This document shows, one piece after another, positions 25,216 through 33,992 of a stretch of 64,000 nt of DNA. Source of the DNA: Pseudonocardia thermophila (GTDB taxonomy: Bacteria > Actinomycetota > Actinomycetes > Mycobacteriales > Pseudonocardiaceae); assembly GCF_900142365.1 (NCBI RefSeq), contig NZ_FRAP01000015.1, positions 1-64,000 of the forward strand. Reading direction: 5' to 3'. The notes beneath the pieces are model-generated. The model was not told the origin of the DNA. It ran no database searches and saw nothing but the letters and a program-made list of their open reading frames with translations. Position numbers and translations under genes: made by a program. Numbering within the stretch: the stretch's first letter is position 1; each line of letters opens with the position of its first letter.

Positions 25216-25252
25216 CAGTCCGCGGGTGTGTCCGGCGCCCTACCGTTCGGGC

Positions 25253-26182
25253 ATGCTCAGGACCGCGATGCTCGCTGCCGCACGCTCCGCCGTGTGTCGC
25301 GACCTCGCCGAGAACACCTCGCTGCTCCGGCCGCTCGTCGACCGCTTCGTGGCCGGCGAGACCCTCGATGCGGCGCTCGCGACCGCCACTGAGCTCACCG
25401 CCGACCGGTTCGTCACCATCGACCACCTCGGCGAGGACACCCGCGACCGCGCCCAGGCCGGCGCCGTCGTCGACGCGTACGTGACCCTCCTGCAGCGGCT
25501 CGCCGACATCGGGCTCGCCGACCGGGCCGAGGTGTCGGTCAAGCTCTCGGCGCTCGGCCAGGCGCTGCCCGATCCCGACGCCGACAAGATCGCGCTCGAC
25601 AACGCGCGGCGCATCTGCGCGGCCGCCGCCGCTGCCGGCGCCACGGTCACCGTCGACATGGAGGACCACACCACCACCGACTCGACCCTGGGCATCGTCG
25701 AGGAGCTGCGCGCCGATCACCCGTGGGTCGGGGCGGTGCTGCAGGCCCAGCTGCGCCGCACGGAAGGTGACTGCCGCGCGCTCGCCGGGCCGGGCTCGCG
25801 CGTGCGGCTCTGCAAGGGCGCCTACGCCGAACCGGCCTCGGTCGCCTACCGGACCAAGCACGAGGTCGATCTCGCGTACGTGCGGTGCCTCAAGATCCTC
25901 ATGGCCGGGCAGGGCAGGCCGATGGTCGCCACCCACGATCCGCGGCTCGTCGCCATCGCCCGCCGGCTCGCCGAGCGCCACGGCCGCGGGCCCGCCGACT
26001 ACGAGCTGCAGATGCTCCTCGGGGTGCGGCCCGACGCGCAGCGCGCGCTCGCCGGAGAGGGCCTCACCGTGCGCGTCTACCTGCCCTACGGCACCGAGTG
26101 GTACGACTACTTCATGCGCCGGCTCGCTGAGCGTCCGGCCAACCTGGCCTTCTTCGCCCGCTCACTGCTCACCCGCTCCTGA
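25253..26182 (+). CDS. pruB: proline dehydrogenase (monofunctional, FAD)
   Basis: A 309-aa (beta/alpha)8 PutA-type proline dehydrogenase that oxidises L-proline to pyrroline-5-carboxylate, passing electrons from FAD to the respiratory chain. Family blocks seen: 'VSVKLSALGQ', 'VTVDMEDHTTTDSTL', 'LQAQLRRTEGD', 'RVRLCKGAYAEP', 'MVATHDPRLV' and the C-terminal 'VRVYLPYGTEWYDYFMRRLAERPAN' split region with the substrate Arg pair (RRLAER). ATG 25253 at the family start. Divergent from pruC. Confidence 0.96.
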   Translation: MLRTAMLAAARSAVCRDLAENTSLLRPLVDRFVAGETLDAALATATELTADRFVTIDHLGEDTRDRAQAGAVVDAYVTLLQRLADIGLADRAEVSVKLSALGQALPDPDADKIALDNARRICAAAAAAGATVTVDMEDHTTTDSTLGIVEELRADHPWVGAVLQAQLRRTEGDCRALAGPGSRVRLCKGAYAEPASVAYRTKHEVDLAYVRCLKILMAGQGRPMVATHDPRLVAIARRLAERHGRGPADYELQMLLGVRPDAQRALAGEGLTVRVYLPYGTEWYDYFMRRLAERPANLAFFARSLLTRS

Positions 26183-26214
26183 CCGAGCACCCGCTCGGGG
26201 GCTAGCCTCCGAGC

Positions 26215-26832
26215 ATGACCCGGGTGATCGCGACCGAGGACGAGCTGCGGGAGTTCGTCGAGCCCCCGCACCCGGTGATCCGCGACAAGGCGGTCGACCG
26301 GATCGACGAGGTGACCCGCCGCTTCCTCGAGGCGAGCCCGTTCGTCCTGCTCGCGACCGCCGCGGCCGACGGCACCTGCGACGTCTCCCCGCGCGGCGAC
26401 CCGCCCGGCAGCGTGCTGGTGCTCGACCAGCGCACCATCGCCCTGGCCGACCGCAAGGGCAACCGGCGGCTCGACAGCATGCGCAACATCCTGGCCAACC
26501 CGCACGTCGGGCTGCTGTTCCTCGTACCGGGGATCGGGGACACGCTGCGGATCAACGGCACCGCCCGGATCGTCGCCGACGCCGACTACCTGCCGCGGAT
26601 GGCGGTCGCCGGGATCGCCCCGCAGCTGGCGATCGAGATCACCGTGCAGGAGCTGTTCCTGCACTGCAGCAAGGCGTTCGCGCGCTCCGGGCTGTGGGAC
26701 CCCGCCACCTGGCCCGAGCGCAGCGCGATCCCCACGGCCGGGCAGATCGTCAAGGGCCAGCACCCCGGCCCGACTCCGGCGGAGAAGATCGACGAGGTGC
26801 TCGCCCACGACGTGCGGGTCAACCAGTACTGA
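26215..26832 (+). CDS. PPOX-family FMN-binding protein, MSMEG_1061 type
   Basis: A 205-aa flavin-binding split-barrel protein: 'ASPFVLLATAAADGTCDVSPRGD' split barrel entry, 'LDQRTIALADRKGNRRLDSM' and 'RINGTARIVAD', then 'LFLHCSKAFARSGLWDP', hallmarks of the MSMEG_1061-type subfamily. It probably reduces or oxidises an unknown substrate with FMN or F420. It starts 32 bp after the proline dehydrogenase stop on the same strand and may be co-transcribed, although no role in proline use is known. Confidence 0.88.
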   Translation: MTRVIATEDELREFVEPPHPVIRDKAVDRIDEVTRRFLEASPFVLLATAAADGTCDVSPRGDPPGSVLVLDQRTIALADRKGNRRLDSMRNILANPHVGLLFLVPGIGDTLRINGTARIVADADYLPRMAVAGIAPQLAIEITVQELFLHCSKAFARSGLWDPATWPERSAIPTAGQIVKGQHPGPTPAEKIDEVLAHDVRVNQY

Positions 26833-26851
26833 GCTGCGCTCGTACCGAGCT

Positions 26852-27298
26852 TCACCTCGTACTGAGCTCGAAGACCGCCACCTGGTCGGCGATCGCCGCG
26901 AACTGGCCGGGATCGGCTCGCTCGACCAGCCCGAGGCGCTGGAAGAACGCGACCCCGTGCGGTACCTCGGTGGGGAACGCGCGCAGCACGGACCGCTTGA
27001 GCTCGGGATCGTCGACTTCGGTGATGCGGACCGGGGTGGTGGTGCGCCGGGCGGTGATGCTGCCGTGCCCGGCGGCGCGCGCGTTGCGCGCCCAGTCCGC
27101 GTGCGGCAGCGCGGCCACGACGTAGCGCCGGCCGTCGACCGTCAGCGGGGAGACGGGCGTGGGCCGCGGCTCGCCCGTCCGCCTGCCGGGCACGGTCAGC
27201 ACGTGCACGGTGCCGAGCGGGACGCCCAGCCGAGCCAGGCCGCGCACGACGCGGTTGGCGGTGGGGAGCCACGCCGGGAGATGTCCCGTCACTTTCAT
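26852..27298 (-). CDS. Ddn-type F420-dependent nitroreductase family protein (DUF385)
   Basis: A 148-aa protein of the deazaflavin-dependent nitroreductase family: 'HVLTVPGRRTGEPRPTPVSP' and 'YVVAALPHADWARNARAAG' are the F420-binding hallmark (PGR.tG...P and hadWy.NlraaG). It probably uses reduced F420 to reduce quinones or similar compounds. Divergent from a MarR regulator with a 50-bp spacer containing two matched palindromes, one just upstream of its start, so it is the likely target of that regulator. Confidence 0.87.
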   Translation of the reverse strand: MKVTGHLPAWLPTANRVVRGLARLGVPLGTVHVLTVPGRRTGEPRPTPVSPLTVDGRRYVVAALPHADWARNARAAGHGSITARRTTTPVRITEVDDPELKRSVLRAFPTEVPHGVAFFQRLGLVERADPGQFAAIADQVAVFELSTR

Positions 27299-27306
27299 GA
27301 GATTCC

Positions 27307-27356
27307 TTCGGTCGCCGAAATGATTGACCCGATGCTAGATTGCTTCGGATGCCGAA
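27307..27356. promoter_or_regulatory. twin TTCGGNNNCCGAA operators for the MarR regulator
   Basis: TTCGGTCGCCGAA (27307-27319) and TTCGGATGCCGAA (27344-27356) are perfect 5-bp-arm palindromes with 3-bp centres, 37 bp apart. The first lies over the ribosome-site region of the divergent nitroreductase gene; the second covers the marR ATG (27349). Bound repressor would block both genes, the usual MarR arrangement. Confidence 0.75.
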
Positions 27357-27828
27357 ACAAGAGTGGATCGAACGGGCCGCGCGGGCGGCGGCCGCGTTCG
27401 GCACGGGCCGTGACATGTTCGACGAGGTCGCCGCCCGGGTGCTCGGCCTCAACCGGACCGACCTGCGCATCCTCTCGGCCGCCCACGCCGCCGGCACGCT
27501 GTCCGCGGGTGCGCTCGCCACGCAGGTCGGGCTCAGCCCGGCCGCCACGACGGAGGCCGTCCAGCGGCTCATCGCCCGCGGCTACCTCACCCGCGACACC
27601 GATCCCGCCGACCGCCGCCGCGCCGTCATCGCCACCAGCGGCCGCGGCGCGCAGCTGATCGAGCAGGTCTACGCGCCGCTGCACGCCGCCGGCCTGGCGA
27701 TCCTCGAGGACTACACCGAGGACGAGCTGCGGCTGATCACCGGGTTCCTGGAGCGCGGCCGGCAGCTGCAGGTGGACCACGCCGCGCGGGTGCGGGCTCT
27801 GCAGGCCGAGACTCAGGCGTTGCCGTAG
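27349..27828 (+). CDS. MarR-family transcriptional regulator
   Basis: A 159-aa winged-helix protein. 'LNRTDLRILSAAHAAGTLSAG' precedes the recognition region 'LATQVGLSPAATTEAVQRLIARGYL', and the wing 'RDTDPADRRRAVIATSGRG' carries the MarR DxxDRR signature. Start ATG 27349 lies inside the second operator palindrome; TTG 27340 is an alternative. The gene ends 16 bp inside the convergent PPOX gene. It probably represses itself and the divergent nitroreductase; the ligand is unknown. Confidence 0.92.
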   Translation: MPKQEWIERAARAAAAFGTGRDMFDEVAARVLGLNRTDLRILSAAHAAGTLSAGALATQVGLSPAATTEAVQRLIARGYLTRDTDPADRRRAVIATSGRGAQLIEQVYAPLHAAGLAILEDYTEDELRLITGFLERGRQLQVDHAARVRALQAETQALP

Positions 27829-28256
27829 ACGCGGATCGGCGGGATCAGCACCACCACCCGCCGCTCCTCGCGCATCACCCGGTCGTAGGTGTCCCAGTCG
27901 TCGTGCGTTCCGCCGCACGCGGTGAACACCTCGCGCAGCAGCAGCCGCAGCCGCTCGTCGTCGATCCCCTCGACCGGGTCGTCCGGTCCGATCACCTGCG
28001 CGGTGCCCTCGACGCCGGCCCAGCGCCACCCGACCCGCCACACGACCGCCGTCGCCGGCCGGGCGCGCAGGTTCGCGAGCTTCACCCTCCCGTACGTGAC
28101 GTAGCCGACGACCGGCTCGCCGGTCAGCGGGTGGTCGAGCACCCCGGCGTTGACCACCGAGCTGTGCGGGGTGCCGTCGGCGCGGACGACGGTGACGGTG
28201 GCGAGGCCGTGGTCCTGCGCGACGAGGTCGCGCACGGCGGCGAGGTCGACGGTCAT
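27813..28256 (-). CDS. PPOX-class F420-dependent oxidoreductase family protein
   Basis: A 147-aa split-barrel protein. '[22 protein letters not shown]' and '[25 protein letters not shown]' are the cofactor-binding halves; '[16 protein letters not shown]' follows as in actinobacterial F420/FMN-binding PPOX proteins. ATG 28256 is the first start at the family N-terminus. Its end overlaps the convergent marR by 16 bp. Substrate unknown. Confidence 0.85.
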   Translation of the reverse strand: MTVDLAAVRDLVAQDHGLATVTVVRADGTPHSSVVNAGVLDHPLTGEPVVGYVTYGRVKLANLRARPATAVVWRVGWRWAGVEGTAQVIGPDDPVEGIDDERLRLLLREVFTACGGTHDDWDTYDRVMREERRVVVLIPPIRVYGNA

Positions 28257-28332
28257 GAACGCATTCTGCGCGCGACGCGGGCGGCGAGCCCGGGTCGGCG
28301 GCACTCGGCCGTGCCACCTACGCTCGCTGGAC

Positions 28333-29427
28333 ATGAGCGGACGGCGGACTCGGGTGGCGGTGGTCTTCGGCGGACGCAGCAGCGAGCACGCCGTGTCCTG
28401 CGTGTCGGGCGGTGCCGTGCTCTCGCACATCGACCGCGAGCGCTTCGACGTGGTGCCCGTCGGCATCACCCCGAGCGGCGCCTGGGTCCTCGTCCCGGAC
28501 GACCCGGAGGCGCTGAGGATCGCCGACCGGTCGCTGCCGTCGGTCGACGAGGCCGGCCGCGCGGTCACCCTCACACCGGTGCGTCCCGCGCTGGTCACGC
28601 TGGAGCCGGGGCAGGTCAGCGAGGTGCTGGCCGAGGTCGACGTCGTGTTCCCGGTGCTGCACGGCCCGTACGGCGAGGACGGCACCATCCAGGGGCTGCT
28701 GGAGATGGTCGGAGTGCCCTACGTCGGGGCGGGCGTGCTGGCCAGCGCAGTCTCCATGGACAAGGAGTTCACCAAGAAGGTCCTGGCTGCCGCCGGGCTC
28801 CCGATCGGCGACTACGTGGCGCTGCGCTCCGGCACCCTCGACGACGCCCAGCGCGAGCGGCTCGGCCTGCCGGTGTTCGTCAAACCCGCCCGCGGCGGAT
28901 CATCGATCGGCGTGTCGAAGGTGCACGACTGGGCCGATCTCGCCGCCGCGCTGGAGACCGCCCGCACCTACGACCCGAAGGTGCTGGTCGAAGCCGCGAT
29001 CGACGGCCGCGAGATCGAGTGCGCGGTGCTGGAGTTCCCCGACGGCGCGGTGCGCGCCAGTGTGCCCGCCGAGATCCGGGTGGTCGGCAAGGACGGCGTG
29101 GTCCCGGAGTTCTACGACTTCGAGACCAAGTACCTCGACGACGTCTGCGAGTTCGACGTCCCGGCGAAGCTCGACGACGCCGAGGCCGACCGCCTGCGCG
29201 AGCTCGCCGTTGCCGCGTTCCACGCCGTCGACGCGCAGGGCCTCGCCCGCGTCGACTTCTTCTACACCCGTGACGGGCGGATGCTCGTCAACGAGGTCAA
29301 CACGATGCCGGGCTTCACCCCGATCTCGATGTACCCGCGGGCGTGGGCGGTGACCGGCATCGACTTCGCCACGCTGGTCACGACGCTGATCGAGACCGCG
29401 CTCGCGCGGGGCACAGGCCTGCGCTGA
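28333..29427 (+). CDS. ddl: D-alanine-D-alanine ligase
   Basis: A 364-aa ATP-grasp enzyme that joins two D-alanines for peptidoglycan precursors. Visible are '[19 protein letters not shown]' at the N-terminus, '[21 protein letters not shown]' split over the D-Ala site, the ATP-binding '[17 protein letters not shown]' and the metal-binding '[18 protein letters not shown]'. ATG 28333 fits the family start. Grouping with a DUF3515 gene and thiL matches the conserved Rv2981c-Rv2977c neighbourhood. Confidence 0.97.
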   Translation: MSGRRTRVAVVFGGRSSEHAVSCVSGGAVLSHIDRERFDVVPVGITPSGAWVLVPDDPEALRIADRSLPSVDEAGRAVTLTPVRPALVTLEPGQVSEVLAEVDVVFPVLHGPYGEDGTIQGLLEMVGVPYVGAGVLASAVSMDKEFTKKVLAAAGLPIGDYVALRSGTLDDAQRERLGLPVFVKPARGGSSIGVSKVHDWADLAAALETARTYDPKVLVEAAIDGREIECAVLEFPDGAVRASVPAEIRVVGKDGVVPEFYDFETKYLDDVCEFDVPAKLDDAEADRLRELAVAAFHAVDAQGLARVDFFYTRDGRMLVNEVNTMPGFTPISMYPRAWAVTGIDFATLVTTLIETALARGTGLR

Positions 29428-29431
29428 GGCG

Positions 29432-30103
29432 TCAGTTCGCCGTCGTGCACGGGCCGAGCACGTGCCCGTGCACGAGGGCGATCAGCGGCCCGCCGAGCGC
29501 GTGCCGGGTCCCGGCGACGACGACCCACGTGGGGCCGCCGAACGGCTCCTGCGCCGTGACCTCGATCTCCGCGCCGGGCACGATGCCCAGCTTGCCCAGG
29601 TGCCGTAGCGCGGCGCTGTCGCGGTCCGAGACGCGCTGCACCCGGAACCGGTGCCCGACCGGCACCGCGGCGAGCGGCGTGCCCCAGTCCTCGTCGTGCT
29701 CCCCGGCGCGCGGCGGGATCGGGTCGCCGTGCGGGTCGTGGGTGGGGTAGCCGAGCGCGGCGTCGATCCGCTCCTCCAGCCGCTCGGACAGCGCGTGCTC
29801 GAGCAGCTCAGCCTCGGCGTGCACCTCATCCCACGGGACACCGGCCGCGCGGTGCAGGAAGGTCTCCAGCAGCCGGTGACGGCGCACGACGCGCAGGGCG
29901 GCGCGCTCCCCTGCGGGCGTGAGGCGCAGGGACCGCGGATCGGGGCGATCGACGAGGTGGCCGTCCTCGAGGCGCTTCACCATCGCGGAGACGGACGGGG
30001 AGGAGACCCCCAGCTCCTTCGCCAGCTGGCCGGTCGTCACCACCTCACCACGGGTGGTGAGGTGGTAGATCGTCTTGAGATAGTCCTCGGTCGCCCGGGA
30101 CAT
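29432..30103 (-). CDS. DtxR/MntR-family metal-dependent regulator
   Basis: Encodes 223 aa: an N-terminal winged helix ('EDYLKTIYHL', 'LAKELGVSSPSVSAMVKRLEDGHLV' region), a dimerisation/metal domain with 'VHAEAELLEHALSERLEERI' carrying the H/E ligands and 'LGYPTHDPHGDPIP', and a C-terminal FeoA/SH3-like domain. It represses uptake or storage genes when Fe2+ or Mn2+ is bound. ATG 30103 has GGTGG five bases upstream; ATG 30112 would add three residues. Convergent with ddl (4-bp gap). Whether it is an IdeR- or MntR-type cannot be settled by eye. Confidence 0.9.
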   Translation of the reverse strand: MSRATEDYLKTIYHLTTRGEVVTTGQLAKELGVSSPSVSAMVKRLEDGHLVDRPDPRSLRLTPAGERAALRVVRRHRLLETFLHRAAGVPWDEVHAEAELLEHALSERLEERIDAALGYPTHDPHGDPIPPRAGEHDEDWGTPLAAVPVGHRFRVQRVSDRDSAALRHLGKLGIVPGAEIEVTAQEPFGGPTWVVVAGTRHALGGPLIALVHGHVLGPCTTAN

Positions 30104-30133
30104 AGCCACCATGACTGACGATGATAGGCGCGT

Positions 30134-30685
30134 CTACCGAACGGGTACCGGCTGAGCAGGGAGGTTCTGCGCGATCACCTCCGAGATCTCCTGCAGCGGC
30201 CCCGCCCCGACGGCCACCGGCATCGTCACGGCGACGAAGACCGGCCGGTCGACCGCGATGTGCGTCTGCAGGTCGGGGTTCGGCAGTCCGTCGTCCAGCG
30301 TCAGCCAGGACACGCCGTCGACCACCAGCAGCGCCGACGTCGGTGTCAGCTCGGCGGGCCGGGGCAGCCCGCAGCGCAGCACGACCGGGCGGGGCGCAGC
30401 GGCCCACGCCCGCACCCCGGCCACCGGCGGGGAGATCTCGCGCTCGGCCAGGCCACCGGTGAGGGTGGCGGGCAGCGCGTCGAGCAGCGTCGTGCAGGCC
30501 GGATCGGCCGCCGCGGGGGCGTCGACCGGGACGACGGTCAGCGGCCCGGTCTCGACGACCGGCTCCGGGTCGAGCGCGCTGCTGCGGGTCACCACACCCA
30601 GCACGGCGACGGCGACGGCGAACAGCACCGGGAGCGCGATCGCGATGACGACCGGCGGCGACCACCCCCCGGAGCGGCGGGTCAT
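30134..30685 (-). CDS. DUF3515 membrane-anchored protein
   Basis: Encodes 183 aa with one N-terminal membrane helix (about 12-33, 'VVIAIALPVLFAVAVAVLGV') and an extracytoplasmic domain containing 'RPVVLRCGLPRPAELTPTSA', the DUF3515 core with a conserved RCG. Function is unknown; the gene is conserved beside ddl and thiL in actinobacteria (Rv2980). Its ATG overlaps the stop of the Lrp-like gene (ATGA), so the two form one transcription unit. Confidence 0.87.
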   Translation of the reverse strand: MTRRSGGWSPPVVIAIALPVLFAVAVAVLGVVTRSSALDPEPVVETGPLTVVPVDAPAAADPACTTLLDALPATLTGGLAEREISPPVAGVRAWAAAPRPVVLRCGLPRPAELTPTSALLVVDGVSWLTLDDGLPNPDLQTHIAVDRPVFVAVTMPVAVGAGPLQEISEVIAQNLPAQPVPVR

Positions 30686-30918
30686 CCCAGCTTGACCACC
30701 GGGCAGGTGAGCGTGCGGGTGATGCCGCTGACGCTCTGCACCTTGGCGACCACCAGCTGACCGAGGAGGTCGACGTCGGGTGCCTCCGCGCGGACGATCA
30801 CGTCGTAGGGCCCGGTCACGTCCTCAGCGGACACCACACCCTCGATCTGGCCGATCTCCTTGGCGACGGCGGCAGCCTTGCCGACCTCGGTCTGGACCAG
30901 GATGTAGGCCTGCACCAC
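30682..30918 (-). CDS. stand-alone Lrp/AsnC ligand-binding (RAM) domain protein
   Basis: Only 78 aa, containing the alpha/beta effector domain of Lrp/AsnC regulators ('VQAYILVQTEVGKAAAVAKE', 'VVSAEDVTGPYDVIVRAEA') and no DNA-binding domain. Such single-domain proteins form the same oligomers as Lrp and may bind amino acids or modulate full-length Lrp proteins. GTG 30918 follows GAGAGGGG at suitable spacing. The 3' end overlaps the DUF3515 gene; the 5' side is divergent from thiL. Confidence 0.88.
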   Translation of the reverse strand: MVQAYILVQTEVGKAAAVAKEIGQIEGVVSAEDVTGPYDVIVRAEAPDVDLLGQLVVAKVQSVSGITRTLTCPVVKLG

Positions 30919-30991
30919 GGCGTGCCCCTCTCGAGTGATGAGATCGTGTTCGTACGTCTGTCGGTTGCCGAACGTACCGGAGGTGGCGCCC

Positions 30992-31987
30992 GTGCCCGCA
31001 GCACCGTCGAGGGAACCCCGTCCTGCCGGGCAGGCCGGGAACGATCCCGAGACGGTGGCAGACCTCGGGGAGTTCGGCCTGATCAGCGCCCTGACCGGCG
31101 ATCTGGTGCAGCCACCGACCACGCTCTTGGGCCCCGGGGACGACGCCGCGGTGGTGGCCGCGCCCGATGCCCGCGTGACGGTCACCACGGACGTCCTCGT
31201 CGAAGGAGTGCACTTCCGGCTCGACTGGTCGACGCCGGAGCAGATCGGCCGGAAGGCGGCAGCGGTCAACCTCGCCGACGTCGCGGCGATGGGGGCGACA
31301 CCGACGGCGCTGCTGGTCGGGCTGGTCTGCCCGCCCACCACCCCGGCCGAGACGGTGCTGGGGATCGGTCGCGCGCTGCGGGAGGAGACCGAGGTGGCGG
31401 GGGCCGCGATCGTCGGCGGTGATGTGACGGCGGGCCCGGTGATCGTGCTGGCGATCACCGCGATGGGCAACCTCGGCGGGCGGCCGCCGGTCACCCGCGC
31501 CGGCGCGCGGCCCGGTGACGTGGTGGCGCTGTGCGGCACGGTCGGTCGGGCGGCGACGGGGCTGGCGGTGCTGTCCCGGGGGTTCCGCTCTCCGCGGGAG
31601 TTCGTCGACGCCCAGCGGGTGCCGTCCCCGCCCTACGCCGCGGGACCGCAGGCGGCGAAGGCCGGCGCCACATCGATGGTCGACGTCTCCGACGGCTTGC
31701 TGGCCGATCTCGGGCACGTCGCTGAGGCGTCCGGGGTGTTGATCGACCTGCAGGTGCCGCCGGTGCCGCCGCGGATGGCGGAGGTGGGTTCCGCGCTCGG
31801 CGTCGACCCGGTCGTGTGGCTCATGACCGGTGGGGAGGACCACGCCCTGGCCGCGACCTTCCCGCCCGACGTGGCCCTGCCCGAGGGGTGGGAGCGGATC
31901 GGCGTGGTGCGCGAGGGCGGGCCCGGTGTGCTGGTGGAGGGCCGTCCGTTCGAGGCGGAGTCGACGGGCTGGGACCACTTCCGCTGA
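30992..31987 (+). CDS. thiL: thiamine-monophosphate kinase
   Basis: A 331-aa AIR-synthase-fold enzyme that phosphorylates thiamine monophosphate to thiamine diphosphate. Family motifs: 'LGPGDDAAVVAAPD', 'TTDVLVEGVHFRLDW', 'NLADVAAMGATP', 'IVGGDVTAGP', 'MVDVSDGLLADLGH' and 'WLMTGGEDHALAATF'. GTG 30992 is chosen because CCGGAGGTGG lies just upstream; in-frame starts further up add unrelated residues. No TPP riboswitch is apparent before it. Confidence 0.95.
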   Translation: MPAAPSREPRPAGQAGNDPETVADLGEFGLISALTGDLVQPPTTLLGPGDDAAVVAAPDARVTVTTDVLVEGVHFRLDWSTPEQIGRKAAAVNLADVAAMGATPTALLVGLVCPPTTPAETVLGIGRALREETEVAGAAIVGGDVTAGPVIVLAITAMGNLGGRPPVTRAGARPGDVVALCGTVGRAATGLAVLSRGFRSPREFVDAQRVPSPPYAAGPQAAKAGATSMVDVSDGLLADLGHVAEASGVLIDLQVPPVPPRMAEVGSALGVDPVVWLMTGGEDHALAATFPPDVALPEGWERIGVVREGGPGVLVEGRPFEAESTGWDHFR

Positions 31988-32078
31988 CCTGCGCGCGGGC
32001 GCGGCGCAGCCGCGGTCCGCGCGCTCGGCGGGTGGACCTCCCCCGTCACCTCGGCCCCTCCCACGGGGTCTGCCCGGG

Positions 32079-32811
32079 TCACGGCGATCTCCGGTCGGTC
32101 GCCTTCAGCCGTCCGATCGCGGCGCCGGCGGCGGATTCGAGGGACGGCATGTCCGAGAAGCAGGTGACCAACGTGCAGCCGAGCTCACGGAACCGGAGCG
32201 CGGTGTCGACGTCGGTCGCGTGCACGCCGACGGGGACCCCGTGGGGAGCGCATGCGGTGAGGACCGTGCTGATCGCCTCCGAGAAGTCGCGGTCGTCGAG
32301 GGAGTTGGTGCAGCCCAGGGAGGCCGAGAGGTCTGCTGGCCCGACGTAGATCCCGTCGGGCCGGATCTCCGCGACGATGTCGGCGACCGCGGCCAGAGCG
32401 CCTGCGGTTTCGATCATCAGGATGCACCGGTCCTCGGGGTGGTCCGAGCCTGCGACGCGACCGAGCGACCTGTTGCCTGCCGGGGGGGTAGCGGCACGCG
32501 GCCGCGGCTGCTCGCGCCTCCTCGAGGCTGTGCAGGCTCGGGACGATGACGCCTGACGCACCGAGGTCGAGCGCGCGGCCCAGGTCGGCGGCGTGGGGCG
32601 ACCTGGCGCGGGCGAGCAGCCGGCTGCCAGCAGCCCGGGCTGCCGCGGACAGGGCGGGTAGATCGTGCTCCGCGGCAGTTCCGTGCTGCAGGTCGGCGAC
32701 GAGGTAGTCGAAGCCGGCGTGTGCGAGGGCGGTCACCGCCGGGATCGACGGGGTGTGCAGCCAAGCGCCGTAGAGCACGTCCGGTGGGCTGCTCGGGTGC
32801 TGGTCTCTCAT
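32079..32811 (-). pseudogene. HpcH/HpaI-type 2-keto-acid aldolase, interrupted by a one-base frameshift
   Basis: The two parts together match a class II pyruvate aldolase (family acts on 4-hydroxy-2-oxoheptanedioate or 2-keto-3-deoxy-rhamnonate). N-terminal part: 'YGAWLHTPSIPAVTALAHAG', 'LVADLQHGTAAEH', 'GVIVPSLHSLEEA'. C-terminal part: 'CILMIETAGALAAVADIVAE' (metal Glu), 'GIYVGPADLSASLG'. They are out of frame across a run of seven G (32482-32488; C on the coding strand). With six G the frame restores as CRYPPAGNRSLGR, as in relatives, for 243 aa. It may be a true pseudogene, a phase-variable tract or a sequencing error. ATG 32811. Confidence 0.82.
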
Positions 32812-33118
32812 CGTCTCGCCCTTTCTCGTGGACCCGGTTCGGCACGATACGGCCGGACATCGGCCACGGGCGGGATCGGCGCATCGCCGCACTCGTGCTC
32901 GGTGTCCGCCGGATGACCGGGCCTCCTCGCTGGGCCACGACGAACAGCTCCGACCAGCCGACCCGCCCCGTGTGAAGACGGCCCGACCCCGTCGAAGAGC
33001 CGGTCGCAGCGACGGGCCCGGAGCCGGGGACGAGAACCCATGATCACCACTCCCGGTGACGACCCCGCTACGGGCGTGTCGTAGCGTCGGGTTCCCCGCG
33101 GTGCGAAGGAGAGACCCC
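32812..33118. other. intergenic region without recognisable gene
   Basis: The 307 bases between the aldolase remnant and the DUF3105 lipoprotein gene contain short overlapping frames of no recognisable family. The two genes are divergent, so promoters for both should lie here; no clear -35/-10 pair or palindrome was seen. GAAGGAG at the right edge is the ribosome site of the lipoprotein gene. Confidence 0.5.
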
Positions 33119-33811
33119 GTGCGCAGATCCGTCCGGCCCGCCGCCGTGCTGCTCGCCGCCGCCCTGCTGCTCGGCGGATGCTCCTCGATCGGCGGCACGT
33201 CGGCCGCCGCGCCGATCCGGCAGAGCGTCGACACCTCGGAGTACGTGCCCTCGGCGACCAACCCCGACCCGTCGCGGAAGATCCCCGGCATCACGATCAA
33301 GAAGTTCGCCGGGGCGCAGCACGTCCCCAGCAACGTCCGCGTCGCCTACACGCACAACCCGCCGATCGGCGGCCGCCACGACCAGGTGTGGGCCGCCTGC
33401 AACGGCGTCGTCTACGAGACGCCCGTGCGGGTCGAGCACCTGGTGCACTCGCTGGAGCACGGCGCGGTGTGGATCGCCTACGACCCGGCGCGCCTCTCGG
33501 CGGCCGACGTGGCTGCGCTCGCCACGCTGGTGGAGGGCAAGCCGTACATGGTCATGTCGCCGTACCCGGAGATGGCCTCGCCGGTGTCGCTGCAGTCGTG
33601 GGGCCACCAGCTGGCCGTCGACTCGGTCACTGACCCGCGCATCGACCAGTTCATCACCGCGCTGCGGGTCAACCCCAACACGCACCCCGAGCCGAACGCG
33701 TCCTGCGACATCCCGAGCCGCTACTTCGACCAGGACGACCCGCCGCCGTACCAGCCGCTGCCCGCGCAGAGCGAGATCGACGGCGCGACGATCGTGGCGG
33801 AGGAAGGCTGA
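33119..33811 (+). CDS. DUF3105 lipoprotein, full-length copy
   Basis: Encodes 230 aa. A basic start and hydrophobic stretch lead to the lipobox LLGGC near residue 24, so it is probably anchored outside the membrane. The mature domain has the DUF3105 pattern 'VAYTHNPPIGGRHDQVWAACNGVVYE', split here, followed by 'HLVHSLEHGAVWIAYDP' with conserved His residues and 'ASCDIPSRYFDQDDPPPYQP'. Function of DUF3105 is unknown; the conserved His/Cys suggest metal binding. GTG 33119 follows GAAGGAG. Its 3' half is duplicated, with a deletion, at 49268-49533. Confidence 0.88.
   Translation: MRRSVRPAAVLLAAALLLGGCSSIGGTSAAAPIRQSVDTSEYVPSATNPDPSRKIPGITIKKFAGAQHVPSNVRVAYTHNPPIGGRHDQVWAACNGVVYETPVRVEHLVHSLEHGAVWIAYDPARLSAADVAALATLVEGKPYMVMSPYPEMASPVSLQSWGHQLAVDSVTDPRIDQFITALRVNPNTHPEPNASCDIPSRYFDQDDPPPYQPLPAQSEIDGATIVAEEG
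33445..33811 (+). repeat. left copy of a direct repeat flanking a 15.5-kb catabolic segment
   Basis: This 3' part of the DUF3105 gene recurs in the same orientation at 49268-49533. By eye there are about nine mismatches over 266 aligned bases, plus a 101-bp gap (33569-33669 is missing on the right). Homology begins inside the gene and stops at its stop codon in both copies. Confidence 0.93.
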
Positions 33812-33992
33812 CACCAGCGATGACCGAGCGTAGGCGACACGATCGGGTGATCGTCGCACGATGCGGTGCGGATCAGTCGCCGAAGATCCGGTCAGGAACG
33901 CCGAGGGCGCTGGACGGACGACAGGGAGCGCCCATGAGCGGCAAGCTCACACCGCATGGCGGCGCGGGCAGGCGACCTCTCGCCGGGAGGGT

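Noticed and set aside
26833-26875. Short repeated CTCGTACYGAGCT motif between convergent genes as a terminator
   Set aside because: Two imperfect copies without a convincing stem or T-run.
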